DNA of 64,000 nt from Fibrisoma limi BUZ 3 (GTDB lineage: Bacteria; Bacteroidota; Bacteroidia; Cytophagales; Spirosomataceae), in assembly GCF_000296815.2 (NCBI RefSeq), contig NZ_CAIT01000004.1, positions 682,001-746,000 of the forward strand, given 5' to 3'. This document shows, piece by piece, positions 1 to 8,591 of the stretch; position 1 is the stretch's first letter; each line of letters opens with the position of its first letter. Under the pieces are notes generated by a model. The model saw only the letters and a list, made by a program, of their open reading frames with translations, was not told where the DNA came from and ran no database searches. A program made the translations under genes and the position numbers.

Positions 1-1
1 T

Positions 2-748
2 CGTAATGAAGAGAAGGGCCGCGAGGCTCAAGCCGACGTGCAGCGTGCCAACCCCAGTATTGCTGTCGAACTCGTTACGGCCGATCTCGCCAACGTAGCT
101 TCCGTCCAGCAGGCAGCCGACTACATCAAGAGCCACTATGACCGGCTCGACGTGCTGATTAACAACGCTGGCTACACCCCCGCAACGCTGAAGTTTACGG
201 CCGAAGGCATCGAAAAATCTTTTTTCGCCAGCCACATCGGACACTTTGCGCTGACGCATTACCTGACCGACCTGCTGACGAAAACTGCGGCTCAAACCGG
301 TGATGTCCGGATCATTAATCTGTCGTCGGGGGCGCATCTGCTGGGGCGGAAAGAGCGATTCTTCCGCCGGATTGATAACCTGGCGTTGTTTTCCGCTTAC
401 GGGGACGACAAACTGGCCAATCTGCTTCATGCCCGTAGTCTGGCTAGCCACTTTGCTGGTCAGGGCATCACGGCCTATTCTGTTCACCCCGGCGCCGTAC
501 AAACAAACTTCGGCAGCGATACGCCCGGTTTTGTCGGGAAGGTGTTCAAAGCGTTTGGGCCGTTGATGCGCACACCCGAAAAAGGAGCGCAAACCACCGT
601 TTTTCTGGCGTCGGCTCCGCTCAAATCCATCGGTGAAAGCAACAACGGCGGCTATTTTGCCGATAGCCGACCCAAGTATACGCCCCATCGCGACGTTACC
701 GACGAAAATGCGGAGTGGCTCTGGCAGAAAACAATGCCCTACGTGTAG
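2..748 (+). CDS. SDR-family oxidoreductase, 5' end outside the window
   Basis: The reading frame is open from base 2, so the start codon and the N-terminal TGxxxGIG nucleotide-binding loop lie to the left of the window; the in-frame GTG at 38 is internal. The visible part fits the retinol-dehydrogenase-like branch of the short-chain dehydrogenases: an RNEEKG segment as found after the second beta strand, the D-L pair that follows strand beta-3, the NNAG structural motif, a catalytic Tyr-x-x-x-Lys (YGDDK) and the HPG segment after it. These enzymes are NAD(P)-dependent oxidoreductases in the cytoplasm; the substrate cannot be read from sequence. The gene converges on the aminotransferase 30 bases downstream, with no clear terminator between them. 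Confidence 0.88.
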   Translation, partial: RNEEKGREAQADVQRANPSIAVELVTADLANVASVQQAADYIKSHYDRLDVLINNAGYTPATLKFTAEGIEKSFFASHIGHFALTHYLTDLLTKTAAQTGDVRIINLSSGAHLLGRKERFFRRIDNLALFSAYGDDKLANLLHARSLASHFAGQGITAYSVHPGAVQTNFGSDTPGFVGKVFKAFGPLMRTPEKGAQTTVFLASAPLKSIGESNNGGYFADSRPKYTPHRDVTDENAEWLWQKTMPYV

Positions 749-778
749 CGAACGCCGGGCGACTCGCACCCGTCTTAC

Positions 779-2017
779 TTACACAACGGCATCAATCGCT
801 TCAAGAATAAGGTGGCAGGCCTGCCGGATTTCATCGTCCGTAATGATCAGGGGCGGAGCAATGCGCATGGAGTTGTTGCAGAACAGGAACCAGTCCGTAA
901 TCACGCCTACGCCCGATTGTCCCTTTGCAATGGCGTGGTCGATAATGGGTTTCAGTACGTCGAATGAGTCGAACTCAACGGCCAGCATGAGGCCTTTGCC
1001 CCGAACATCGCGAATGGCCGGATGCGTCAGCAATTGTCTGAACAACTGCCCCTTGGCTTCTGCTTGCTGGTAGAGTTGTTCGTCGCGGATGACGTTCAGC
1101 GTGGCCAGCGAAGCCGCGGCCGATACCGGATGCCCGCCAAAGGTCGTAATGTGTCCCAGAATCGGGTTGTTTTTGAAGACGCTCATCACCTCCGCCGAAC
1201 TGATAAAGGCACCGATGGGCATACCGCCCCCCATTCCTTTGGCGCAGAGTACTACGTCGGGGATGATACCAAAATCCTGAAAAGCCCAGAACGTACCGGT
1301 TCGCCCGAATCCGGTCTGAATTTCGTCGACGATCAGCAGGGCTCCTACGTCCGTGCAGCGCTGCCGGACGGCCTGTAGGTAGGCTGCTTCGGGAACGCGT
1401 ACGCCCGCTTCGCCCCCGATAACCTCCATCACAACGGCCGCCGTACGGTGGCTGATCTGCTCAATATCAGCCCATTTACGGTAGCGAATATGCCGAACAT
1501 CGGGTAGGAGGGGGCGGTAATTCCGTTTAAAGTTTTCATCGCCCGACAGCGATAGCGCTCCCTGCGTAGAACCGTGGTACGCATTAAAACAACTGATGAT
1601 CTCACTCCGGCCGGTGTACCGCTTGGCCAGTTTCATGGCTCCTTCCACGGCTTCGGTGCCCGAGTTGGTAAAATACACGTTGTCCAGTTGAGCCGCCGGG
1701 CCATTGTGCTGCAAGGTCTCGGCGAGGGCATGCGCCAGTTGAGTCTGGGGCGACTGAACGTATTCGCCGTATACCATCAGGTGCAGGTATTTGTCCAACT
1801 GCTCGTGGATGGCAGCCAACACCCTGGGGTGACGGTGACCAACGTTGCTCACGCCAATCCCCGAAATCAGATCGATGTATCGTTCGTGCGACGGACCAAC
1901 GTGCGACGCCCCGAATAAATAAATGCCTTCGGCCCGGTCGATTTCCAACCCTAACGGGAAATCGGAGGTCTGTGCTACGTGCTGAAAAAAAAGTTGGCGG
2001 TGCGTCAGCGTTTGCAT
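779..2017 (-). CDS. Class III pyridoxal-phosphate aminotransferase
   Basis: The 412-residue protein has the usual length and motifs of fold-type I, class III (ornithine/acetylornithine/GABA group) aminotransferases. It shows SGTEAVEGA for phosphate binding, the AYHGST loop, the cofactor aspartate D231 in the VDEIQTGFGRTG segment, and the Schiff-base lysine K260 in LCAKGMGGG. It should move an amino group from a terminal amine or alpha-amino acid to a 2-oxo acid in the cytoplasm. The start ATG at 2017 is supported by homology beginning almost at once. It is divergent from the gene at 2060 with only 42 bases between. It lies next to the amidoligase-type cluster and could supply an amine building block, but that is inference. 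Exact substrate not assigned. Confidence 0.9.
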   Translation of the reverse strand: MQTLTHRQLFFQHVAQTSDFPLGLEIDRAEGIYLFGASHVGPSHERYIDLISGIGVSNVGHRHPRVLAAIHEQLDKYLHLMVYGEYVQSPQTQLAHALAETLQHNGPAAQLDNVYFTNSGTEAVEGAMKLAKRYTGRSEIISCFNAYHGSTQGALSLSGDENFKRNYRPLLPDVRHIRYRKWADIEQISHRTAAVVMEVIGGEAGVRVPEAAYLQAVRQRCTDVGALLIVDEIQTGFGRTGTFWAFQDFGIIPDVVLCAKGMGGGMPIGAFISSAEVMSVFKNNPILGHITTFGGHPVSAAASLATLNVIRDEQLYQQAEAKGQLFRQLLTHPAIRDVRGKGLMLAVEFDSFDVLKPIIDHAIAKGQSGVGVITDWFLFCNNSMRIAPPLIITDDEIRQACHLILEAIDAVV

Positions 2018-2059
2018 GAACGTATTTACTACTATTACTTTACCTGAACTCGTACGTTA

Positions 2060-3190
2060 ATGAAAACACTTCTCCTTGGTTTGCTGTTCCTGCCTTTTCT
2101 GGGGTTCGCTCAATCCGTACAGATTACACAAGAAGATCTTCAGCGTACCGAATCGTTCCTGCTTCTACAGGATGGGTCGGTGGTCCGTGGGCGCATTATT
2201 CGCCAGGACAGTACGTTGATCACCGTTCAAAAGCGAAACGGTGAATCGACGTTTATTGAAGCCGACCAGCTCGTTCGCATTACAGCAACCCGGCTCAACG
2301 AACCGGCAGTTGTTGATCTACAGCGACCATCGCCGTACACTGTTTTTGTTTTCAAGGACGGAACGCAGGTCGAAGGCAAATTCGTTCGGCGCGACAGTAC
2401 GATGATTACCGTTCGGAAACGGGACGGCCGGCTGACTTATTTCGAACCGGAGCTGCTACTCCGGGTGGATTCTGCCCAGGCAGTGGCCGCTGCCCCTGAT
2501 TCGGGCCGGACGTTTCCGAACCGGTTTGCGGCCTGGCTGCTGACCGATCAGTCAGCCTTCAATCCGGAGAAAGGACGGGGCTATTACCGCAATGTGTGGC
2601 TGGCCTATAACGAAGTGGGCTACGGGATTACGTCCTGGTGGAGTGTGAGTGGCAATATAGTCGCCATTCCTGGTCTGGACATCCGGGATGTGTATATAGA
2701 TGGCCTGGAAACGCGTCTGTCAACCAAAATAAGCATTCCGGTCAGTAAACAATTCCGATTTGGTTTGCGGGCTACGTATCAACCCACCAAACGCTACGAC
2801 TATTACCGGGTAGATGAGCAGTGGACGTTTCACGCATTGGCATCTATTGGTGATAGCCAACAGAACGTAACGATCGGGTACGGACAGACCCGGTACCGAA
2901 ACACAAATGGGCAAAGTCGTTCGTTTGTAACGCTGGGTCTTGCCCAACGACTGACCCACAATCTGACGCTCGTCAGCGAAAATGCGATTTATCCCGACCG
3001 CCGATTCAGTGATCCGCTTTATACGTTATCAGCCGCGCTCCGGCTCAATCGACAGCGCCATGCTTTCGATCTGGGCGTTTACAGCTTCATTTTTCAGGAA
3101 TTTTACAATCAACAAGGGCAGATCAGGACTCGGCATCGCTTCGTGCCGCTGCCCTATATTGGCTACAACCTGATTATTGGCAGACCATGA
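2060..3190 (+). CDS. Predicted secreted or outer-membrane protein with duplicated N-terminal motif
   Basis: This 376-residue protein begins with a clear signal peptide (about residues 1-17, ending GFAQ). Two related ~40-residue segments follow (about 35-74 and 96-136). Each has the pattern DG-x-x-x-x-G-x-x-x-x-x-DST-x-IT-V-x-K-R-x-G, which reads as a duplicated small beta domain. The remaining ~230 residues are rich in alternating aromatic/polar strands (for example GYGITSWWSVSGN) and end in a hydrophobic beta-strand pattern, so an outer-membrane beta-barrel is likely. Function is unknown. It converges with the ATP-grasp-like gene 10 bases downstream, so the two 3' ends nearly touch. Confidence 0.8.
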   Translation: MKTLLLGLLFLPFLGFAQSVQITQEDLQRTESFLLLQDGSVVRGRIIRQDSTLITVQKRNGESTFIEADQLVRITATRLNEPAVVDLQRPSPYTVFVFKDGTQVEGKFVRRDSTMITVRKRDGRLTYFEPELLLRVDSAQAVAAAPDSGRTFPNRFAAWLLTDQSAFNPEKGRGYYRNVWLAYNEVGYGITSWWSVSGNIVAIPGLDIRDVYIDGLETRLSTKISIPVSKQFRFGLRATYQPTKRYDYYRVDEQWTFHALASIGDSQQNVTIGYGQTRYRNTNGQSRSFVTLGLAQRLTHNLTLVSENAIYPDRRFSDPLYTLSAALRLNRQRHAFDLGVYSFIFQEFYNQQGQIRTRHRFVPLPYIGYNLIIGRP

Positions 3191-3199
3191 TCCGGCGGT

Positions 3200-4411
3200 C
3201 TACTGCTCAAAGAAACAGACAGTCCCCCCAACCCAGTCGAAATCCTTGTTGAAGCGCACGCCGATCATTTCACCCCGGCTCAGTCGGGCCAGATTGGTGA
3301 GCAGCAGGGGCCGGGGTTCGCGCTTGTGCCAGATAAACAGCATCCGGATTTCGCACTTGATGAAACCGTCGGGGGCCTGGATCACCGGTTCATACTTCAC
3401 CTTACGCTGAAGCAGGTAGTTGTGCCGCTCGGCTTCCGGAATGGCATCCAGATCGGCCGGCGAAATGTTCAGCCTGACGCCACTCCCCGCAAATGAATAC
3501 AGCGGTTTCAGGACGTAGTTCTCCAAATCAGCCGGGTATTCGCTCACGGTCGACAGGTAATAGCTGGGCGGTACGTAGGGGCTATTCAGCAGGGGAAGCG
3601 TGTACTTGCTGATGCGGAAAAACCAGTTTGGGTGGCCGATCCATTCTACGTCCACGTCGTCGGTGAGGGTAAACTCCGTTTGCAGGTCCGGGAAGTTTTG
3701 CAGATCGTCGAAGATCAGCCGGTTATAGATACGCTTAATATGAACCAGCCGTCCGTCTTTTTCATAGTACAGCTTTCGGCCCTGCTTTTTGATTTTGGTC
3801 AGGCAGACGGCGTCGATGCCGAGGTAGCGTTTGGTCAAGGCGAAGTCGATGCGGGTTTTCTGTTTTTCGGGGAAAATTTCCAGCAAAATTACCTCTTCCG
3901 GGTCGCACAGGCCGACGATCAGCCGACGCAAATGCTGGAGGTACGTATCGTTACTATCGACATTGAACAAATGCGACAGGTTGTCGGGGATGGGGAAATG
4001 GGCCCGGAACTGATCGGCGATGTAGGGCTGAAACGCATACAGCGACGGAAAGCCCTGCAATTCGATTAGTTGGGGCGTCAGTTCGCCCTGCTCGTCCCGA
4101 CAAATCGCGAAGTCGATGGCCATGAACTGCGTATGGTCGCCCAGATCGTCGGACTGTTCGTTCGGTACCCGTTGCCCGGCCGGGATGGCTTGCTCGGTCA
4201 GGTCTTTGAAATGTTCGCCGGTGATCACGTCAACAATGTCATCGCAGGCCGCCAGAAGCTTATCTGTCAGGGCTTTCGGTACAAAAACGGGCGTTTCGGC
4301 CACTCGGAAATCGAGTTGTCCCGGCAGGTCGGCGTGAATGGCATCCAAAAAAGCCCGGTAACGTTCCGGGCTGAAAGCTTGGTTGTACGTCTGACGAACA
4401 GATTGGAGCAT
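3200..4411 (-). CDS. ATP-grasp-like protein, putative amidoligase
   Basis: The 403-residue cytoplasmic protein has no signal peptide. Its C-terminal half carries features of ATP-grasp ligases: a VLKP strand with a lysine, a glycine-containing SFAGSGV loop, an LLQRKV segment in the usual hinge position, and an acidic CEIRM strand followed by LARLSRG. The middle contains IELQGFPSLYAF, which recalls permuted ATP-grasp/glutathionylspermidine-synthetase-like proteins. ATP-grasp enzymes join a carboxylate to an amine through an acyl phosphate. It is the last gene of the leftward set GCS2 - amidotransferase - this gene, but a strong intrinsic terminator lies just upstream, so its expression may be partly separate. 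The fold assignment is mine by eye and the substrate is unknown. Confidence 0.7.
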   Translation of the reverse strand: MLQSVRQTYNQAFSPERYRAFLDAIHADLPGQLDFRVAETPVFVPKALTDKLLAACDDIVDVITGEHFKDLTEQAIPAGQRVPNEQSDDLGDHTQFMAIDFAICRDEQGELTPQLIELQGFPSLYAFQPYIADQFRAHFPIPDNLSHLFNVDSNDTYLQHLRRLIVGLCDPEEVILLEIFPEKQKTRIDFALTKRYLGIDAVCLTKIKKQGRKLYYEKDGRLVHIKRIYNRLIFDDLQNFPDLQTEFTLTDDVDVEWIGHPNWFFRISKYTLPLLNSPYVPPSYYLSTVSEYPADLENYVLKPLYSFAGSGVRLNISPADLDAIPEAERHNYLLQRKVKYEPVIQAPDGFIKCEIRMLFIWHKREPRPLLLTNLARLSRGEMIGVRFNKDFDWVGGTVCFFEQ

Positions 4412-4426
4412 ACGGAAAAAGTTCTG

Positions 4427-4477
4427 AAAAAAGGTTGTCGAGAACCAGCTTTCAAACCAGGAGACTGGTTCTCGACA
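4427..4477 (-). terminator. Intrinsic terminator between amidotransferase and ATP-grasp-like gene
   Basis: A perfect 13-bp stem (4436-4448 with 4465-4477, arm TGTCGAGAACCAG) has a 16-base loop. On the minus strand it is followed after three bases by six U residues (4427-4432). It sits 10 bases after the amidotransferase stop codon and 16 bases before the ATG of the next gene, so it either ends the upstream message or attenuates read-through. Confidence 0.85.
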
Positions 4478-4486
4478 GACGATATA

Positions 4487-5326
4487 TTATGAATGAGCTA
4501 CGTTTTCTTCCGCGACTTCAGCCAGGTCTTCCAGGGCGTTACGCAGAAACGTGGGCAAAATGACGGATTCCGTCAGGGCAATTTTATCGGGGTCCTGAAG
4601 GTACGCAACCATTTCGTCGTATTTCTCCTGACCGTAATTTAGAACGATGTGATTGCGTTTTTCGTCGGTCAGGAAGTACCGCAGCATTCCTTCCCCATCA
4701 GCTTCGGGGTGAAACTGCGTACCGAAAATTTCGTCGGAGAACCGAACTGCCATAATGGCCCGCTCCAGCGGTACGTGCGGTCTGTCTTTCTCCAGGCAAA
4801 GAATCTCAGCACCAATTTGGTCAATTCGTTCCAGATTCGGCTGGGTTACCTGGTAATCGCGGGAATCAACGGCGTAGAACGGATCGGGCAACGGATCGAG
4901 GTTGTGATATAGCTGGCCTTGATCGGTTTTATGTACCGGGAAGATACCGAACGAAGTCGATTTCCGGCGGCTCACTTCGCCCAGTTGCAGGTGCCGCATG
5001 ACCAGTTGGAACGAGTGGCAGATCATGAACAGATACTTCTTCCGCTCGTTGGTGTGATTCCAGGCAAACAACTGATCGATCAGCTCAAAATAAGGTTCCT
5101 CCCAGGCTTCACCGGACGGGAGCGGACTACCGGGCCCGCCGGTTGAGATGTAGATATCGTAGTCCAGTTCCGGCAACTCATTGTTGGCCCGAACATTAAA
5201 GATGTCGAACGTAACATCGGTGTTTTCCTGCTGTCTGACGGTCCGGATGATCTGTAAAATACAACGCATACCCTCGTTGGCATGGTTGTCATACATGTCC
5301 AGAATTGCAATTTTAACAAATCTCAT
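4487..5326 (-). CDS. Class I glutamine amidotransferase
   Basis: The 279-residue protein is a stand-alone class I (triad) glutamine amidotransferase domain. It has the oxyanion-strand motif TGGPGSP (62-68), a nucleophile elbow with C103 in MICHSFQ, and the His/Glu pair H206/E208 in FHPE. The family takes ammonia from glutamine and passes it to a partner synthetase. The elbow departs from the usual G-x-C-x-G-x-Q by having His-Ser after Cys, so activity on glutamine should be tested. No classical partner (GMP, CTP or carbamoyl-phosphate synthetase) is nearby; the neighbours are a GCS2 ligase upstream and ATP-grasp ligases. This suggests ammonia or gamma-glutamyl transfer chemistry in a small-molecule pathway. 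ATG at 5326. Confidence 0.87.
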   Translation of the reverse strand: MRFVKIAILDMYDNHANEGMRCILQIIRTVRQQENTDVTFDIFNVRANNELPELDYDIYISTGGPGSPLPSGEAWEEPYFELIDQLFAWNHTNERKKYLFMICHSFQLVMRHLQLGEVSRRKSTSFGIFPVHKTDQGQLYHNLDPLPDPFYAVDSRDYQVTQPNLERIDQIGAEILCLEKDRPHVPLERAIMAVRFSDEIFGTQFHPEADGEGMLRYFLTDEKRNHIVLNYGQEKYDEMVAYLQDPDKIALTESVILPTFLRNALEDLAEVAEENVAHS

Positions 5327-5426
5327 AGGTTGTATTGGCAGCCTGTTGCTGCTCGTTTAACGGTGAACGATGACTGGCTGCGCAATGGGCGCGTACGGGT
5401 GGGTTGCCAGTCGTATTACTTGATAA

Positions 5427-6527
5427 CTACCTGATCCCGTGAGAAGTTTCTTCGACTATGTAATCCACTACTCGCTTCAGGTCGTTGGTCTGGTGGTAAA
5501 CGGCCAACTGGCGGTCGGCCCCTGTACCCATTTCAAGAATTTTCAGTACGTACTCACATTCCGCGCGGCTACCCAGTTCGTCCAGTACGTCGTCGATAAA
5601 ATCGAGGAGTTCGTGGATTAACTGGTGGGTCGGTACTTCGGCCTGCTTCCCAAAATCAATGAGTTTACCCTCAATACCGTAGCGAGCCGCCCGCCATTTG
5701 TTCTCGCTGATCAGGACCCGCCGATAGGGCCGGAAGTTGAGGTTCTGCCGGTGCAGTTTGTCAATTTTAGCTACCAGCGCCTGCATGATAGCGGCCAGAC
5801 AGATGGTTTCGTCGACCCGCATCGGTACGTCGCAGATACGGAACTCAACGGTGTTGAAAAACGGGTGCAGCCGGATGTCCCACCAGATTTTCTTGCCGTT
5901 GTCGATGCAGCCGGTTTTCACCAGCAGGTTGATGTACTCGTCGTATTCGGCTGCCGACGAGAAGAAGTCAGGGATACCGGTACGCGGAAACTTATCGAAA
6001 ACTTTCGAGCGGTACGACTTAAACCCGGTGTTCCGGCCCCGCCAGAACGGCGAATTGGTCGACAGGGCGTAGATGTGGGGCAGAAAATAGCGTACGGCGT
6101 TCATGATCTGGATGCCCTCGTTGCGGCTCTCGATCCCCACGTGTACGTGCAGCCCAAAGATCAGGTTGGACCGGGCTACGTCGCGCATTTCCTCAATCAG
6201 CCGGTCGTAGCGCTCGTTCGGGGTGATGAGCTGATCCTGCCAGTCGGAAAACGGATGGGTGCCTGCTGCCGCAATTTTCAGGTTTTGCTGGTCGGCGAGG
6301 TCCATGATCATCTTCCGCAGATACGTCACCTCATGCCGGGCATCCTGGATGTTGTTGCAGATGTTCGTACCTACCTCCACTACGGCCTGGTGCATTTCGG
6401 CTTTCACGCGCTCCTGAAGGGTAATCTGACCGCCATCGACGATCTTCGACATGTGCGACCGGAGTTCACCAGTCTTCGGATCTATGGTTTGAAATTCTTC
6501 TTCTATTCCGAGTGTGAATACGGGCAT
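5427..6527 (-). CDS. GCS2/YbdK-type carboxylate-amine ligase
   Basis: The 366-residue protein belongs to the glutamate-cysteine ligase family 2 (YbdK-like). I chose the ATG at 6527, 42 codons inside the longest frame, because family homology begins at once there (FTLGIEEEFQ with the metal-binding acidic cluster) and the upstream extension is unlike the family. Other family marks are AAGTHPF, LHVHVG, and the downstream DIRLHP and EFRICD segments. These glutamine-synthetase-fold enzymes use ATP to join a carboxylate, often glutamate, to an amine. The cell need not make glutathione; in this family the true substrate is often unknown. It is 100 bases upstream of the amidotransferase in the same direction and divergent from the small gene at 6662. 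Confidence 0.9.
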   Translation of the reverse strand: MPVFTLGIEEEFQTIDPKTGELRSHMSKIVDGGQITLQERVKAEMHQAVVEVGTNICNNIQDARHEVTYLRKMIMDLADQQNLKIAAAGTHPFSDWQDQLITPNERYDRLIEEMRDVARSNLIFGLHVHVGIESRNEGIQIMNAVRYFLPHIYALSTNSPFWRGRNTGFKSYRSKVFDKFPRTGIPDFFSSAAEYDEYINLLVKTGCIDNGKKIWWDIRLHPFFNTVEFRICDVPMRVDETICLAAIMQALVAKIDKLHRQNLNFRPYRRVLISENKWRAARYGIEGKLIDFGKQAEVPTHQLIHELLDFIDDVLDELGSRAECEYVLKILEMGTGADRQLAVYHQTNDLKRVVDYIVEETSHGIR

Positions 6528-6661
6528 TTGAACTGCTTGGTTTGGGTCTGGTGGGTTTATGCGCCACAATGATGGTTTAATATACTGTTTTTTATCAAAA
6601 CCCAATGATGAAAAGATGGTTTTTGTTTTAGGAATCCATATAAAACTAACCAAATCTTAGC

Positions 6662-6937
6662 ATGAACGATACCATGCAAACGTCGCGGGAGAAGAAACTG
6701 CTCACGAAATACTGGGTGTTCGGAGGCAGTGGCGCTATGCTGCTCGGCAGCGGATTATCTGTGCTGCTACACGGCTCGAAGCTGAAAGAGGTAGGGGCTG
6801 ATTCGTGGTTCTGGGTCAGTACGGGCGGTTTTGCGCTCATTATGTCGGGGCTGAGCTTCATCGGCGATGCCAACCGCTTCCGGACGATGGTGGACGTGCT
6901 GCGGGAATTGGATGCGCGGGAGAAAGCCGCTCATTAA
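6662..6937 (+). CDS. Small two-helix membrane protein
   Basis: A 91-residue protein has two hydrophobic segments (about residues 17-37 and 48-66) separated by a short polar loop, with a charged C-terminus (RELDAREKAAH). It reads as a small inner-membrane protein of unknown role. It is divergent from the GCS2 ligase (134 bases between starts) and is followed 27 bases later by another small gene, probably as one transcript. I do not recognise a family. Confidence 0.65.
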   Translation: MNDTMQTSREKKLLTKYWVFGGSGAMLLGSGLSVLLHGSKLKEVGADSWFWVSTGGFALIMSGLSFIGDANRFRTMVDVLRELDAREKAAH

Positions 6938-6964
6938 TAACTGGAACGTAACAACTGATTGGCT

Positions 6965-7180
6965 ATGACCGCTTATGCTGAGCAACTCGAAGATTTTATT
7001 CAGGACGTGTTGATCTCGTTGCACGCCAATATTCGCGACCTGGAAGAGAAACGTACCTTCGCCGACCCTGAAGAGCACAACTACATCGACGGGCGGCTAT
7101 TCAGCTACGTTGAGATGCTGGCCATCCTGCGCGCGTCGGCAAAGGACACGGGCGTCGACCCCAGGCGGCTTGGGTTGTAA
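6965..7180 (+). CDS. Small helical hypothetical protein
   Basis: A 71-residue, charged, probably all-helical cytoplasmic protein. I start it at the ATG at 6965 rather than the in-frame TTG two codons earlier. It follows the two-helix membrane protein closely and converges with the class D beta-lactamase-like gene five bases later. No family recognised and no function proposed. Confidence 0.6.
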   Translation: MTAYAEQLEDFIQDVLISLHANIRDLEEKRTFADPEEHNYIDGRLFSYVEMLAILRASAKDTGVDPRRLGL

Positions 7181-7185
7181 GGTGC

Positions 7186-7983
7186 TTACTCAATGGCCTT
7201 CAATTGCCGGAGTATAGCAGTGGTGATCGTCTTGCGGCAGGCAGCAAAATTGGGGTTTGGTGTTGAGCGTGGTTTGATGAGCCGGGTGGCGAAGAAATAG
7301 ACAGTATCGTTTCGTTCGACGTAGCCAACCCACCAGCCGGTATCGTTGCCGCCGTAGCGTGTCCAGCCAGTTTTAGCCCGAATGGTGTAGGCATCTGTTT
7401 GCTCGGCTACCATGATTCGCTTCAGGATGGCGTAGCTGCGCTTGGAAAAGGGAAGTTTTTCGTCATAAACATCCTTCAGAAACAGGACCTGATTACGGGG
7501 CGAAATGCCAAACGCGCCAAAATTCCAGAAATCGTCGTCTGGATGCGATAGGTTGCCATTGCCGTAGTGACACCGCTGGAGATACTGCCGGTAGCGCTCC
7601 TTGCCGATTCGTTTGGCCAGTTCAATGTACACCCAGCCCGCCGATTGCTCAAACGCTTCTTTCATGCTCATGTTGTGGTAGATCTCGGGACGGTAGCCGT
7701 ACAGCACCGTATCAACCTTACCGACCCAGGCGACAATTTCGTTTTCGTCCCTGATCACGCCCGTTTCCAGCGCAATCAGGGTATTGATAATCTTGAAGGT
7801 TGACGCGGGTAGCGTTTCTTTTCGGCTGTCGGCTTCATCGCTGACGGTCCACCGCTGGTGCTTATAATCATAAACTGTAGTGCTCCCGTTGAGTCCACAA
7901 TCCTGAAATGGTTTTTTGAGGTCCACCTGACCAAAGGAGGTGAAGAACGAAAAAGCAAGGAAGCAGAGAAGCCAAAGGCGCAT
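7186..7983 (-). CDS. Class D (OXA-type) beta-lactamase-like protein
   Basis: The 265-residue protein starts at the ATG at 7983, which gives a standard signal peptide (about 1-18, ending SFGQ), so it acts in the periplasm. It has the class D motifs S61-T-F-K64 (acyl-enzyme serine and carbamylatable lysine), Y140-G-N142 and K204-T-G206, plus the FW...NQVLFL and GWWVGYV segments of OXA enzymes. The second conserved motif, usually S-x-V, reads S114-A-G116, replacing the active-site valine. It may hydrolyse beta-lactams or be a related penicilloyl serine transferase. It lies between the two halves of the amidoligase-type cluster. No BlaI/BlaR-type regulator is adjacent. Confidence 0.9.
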   Translation of the reverse strand: MRLWLLCFLAFSFFTSFGQVDLKKPFQDCGLNGSTTVYDYKHQRWTVSDEADSRKETLPASTFKIINTLIALETGVIRDENEIVAWVGKVDTVLYGYRPEIYHNMSMKEAFEQSAGWVYIELAKRIGKERYRQYLQRCHYGNGNLSHPDDDFWNFGAFGISPRNQVLFLKDVYDEKLPFSKRSYAILKRIMVAEQTDAYTIRAKTGWTRYGGNDTGWWVGYVERNDTVYFFATRLIKPRSTPNPNFAACRKTITTAILRQLKAIE

Positions 7984-8034
7984 AGACAGATGGATACGTA
8001 GCTGATCGCTAAACAAAGTAAGAAAAAGTACGCA

Positions 8035-8502
8035 TCAGGACGTTAGCTTACGTTTCATCCCCTCATGCGTCGCCTTGAATCCCAGCGACTCGTAGAACTG
8101 GATGGCGCGAGGGCGTTGCTTGTCGGTGGTCAGTTGCAGAACGTAACAACCCTTTTCGGTAGCCCGCTCAATGGCGTAGTTGAACATCTGGGTACCGAGC
8201 CCTTTGCCGCGGTGGGCAGCGCTCACCCGTACTGCTTCAATCTGAGCACGCAATCCTCCCTGATGGGTCAGGTACGGAAGGAAGGTCAGGTGGAACGTAC
8301 CGGCTATGGCCCCGTTCAGTTCAACAACGGTCAACTCCTGGTTGGGGTCGTTTTTGATGCGATCAAAAGCCCGTAGGTAACAGTCGGGGAGTGGGGTTTC
8401 TAACCGTTCGCGCTGGGCACCCAGCGGATCGTCGGCCAGCATGGCAATAATGGCCGGCAGATCGGCTTCGGTTGCCAGTCGATACGTAAGGTCTGGAATC
8501 AT
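8035..8502 (-). CDS. GNAT-family N-acetyltransferase
   Basis: The 155-residue protein is a single GNAT domain. It has the acetyl-CoA pyrophosphate loop R-G-K-G-L-G after VRVSAAH, a beta-bulge region (CYVLQLTT), and the C-terminal AIQFYESLGF motif B typical of the family. It transfers an acetyl group from acetyl-CoA to a primary amine of a small molecule or protein. It sits between the beta-lactamase-like gene and the ATP-grasp gene, all leftward. A 12-bp hairpin separates it from the ATP-grasp gene, so membership in that pathway is uncertain. Confidence 0.88.
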   Translation of the reverse strand: MIPDLTYRLATEADLPAIIAMLADDPLGAQRERLETPLPDCYLRAFDRIKNDPNQELTVVELNGAIAGTFHLTFLPYLTHQGGLRAQIEAVRVSAAHRGKGLGTQMFNYAIERATEKGCYVLQLTTDKQRPRAIQFYESLGFKATHEGMKRKLTS

Positions 8503-8546
8503 GTAGATGAATGGGGTACCGGTGGCATACCGCTGACTACGTACTA

Positions 8547-8580
8547 CACAAACGCACCGGCGTTGGTCGGTGCGTTTGTG
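8547..8580 (-). terminator. Hairpin downstream of the ATP-grasp gene
   Basis: A perfect 12-bp inverted repeat (8547-8558 with 8569-8580, arm CACAAACGCACC) with a 10-base loop lies 11 bases after the ATP-grasp stop codon. There is no long U-run, so it may be a weak terminator or an mRNA 3'-end stabiliser. Confidence 0.6.
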
Positions 8581-8591
8581 AACAAATCAGG

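Noticed and set aside
6528-6653. N-terminal extension of 42 residues on the GCS2 ligase
   Set aside because: Family homology starts sharply at the ATG at 6527; the extension lies in the AT-rich divergent promoter region.
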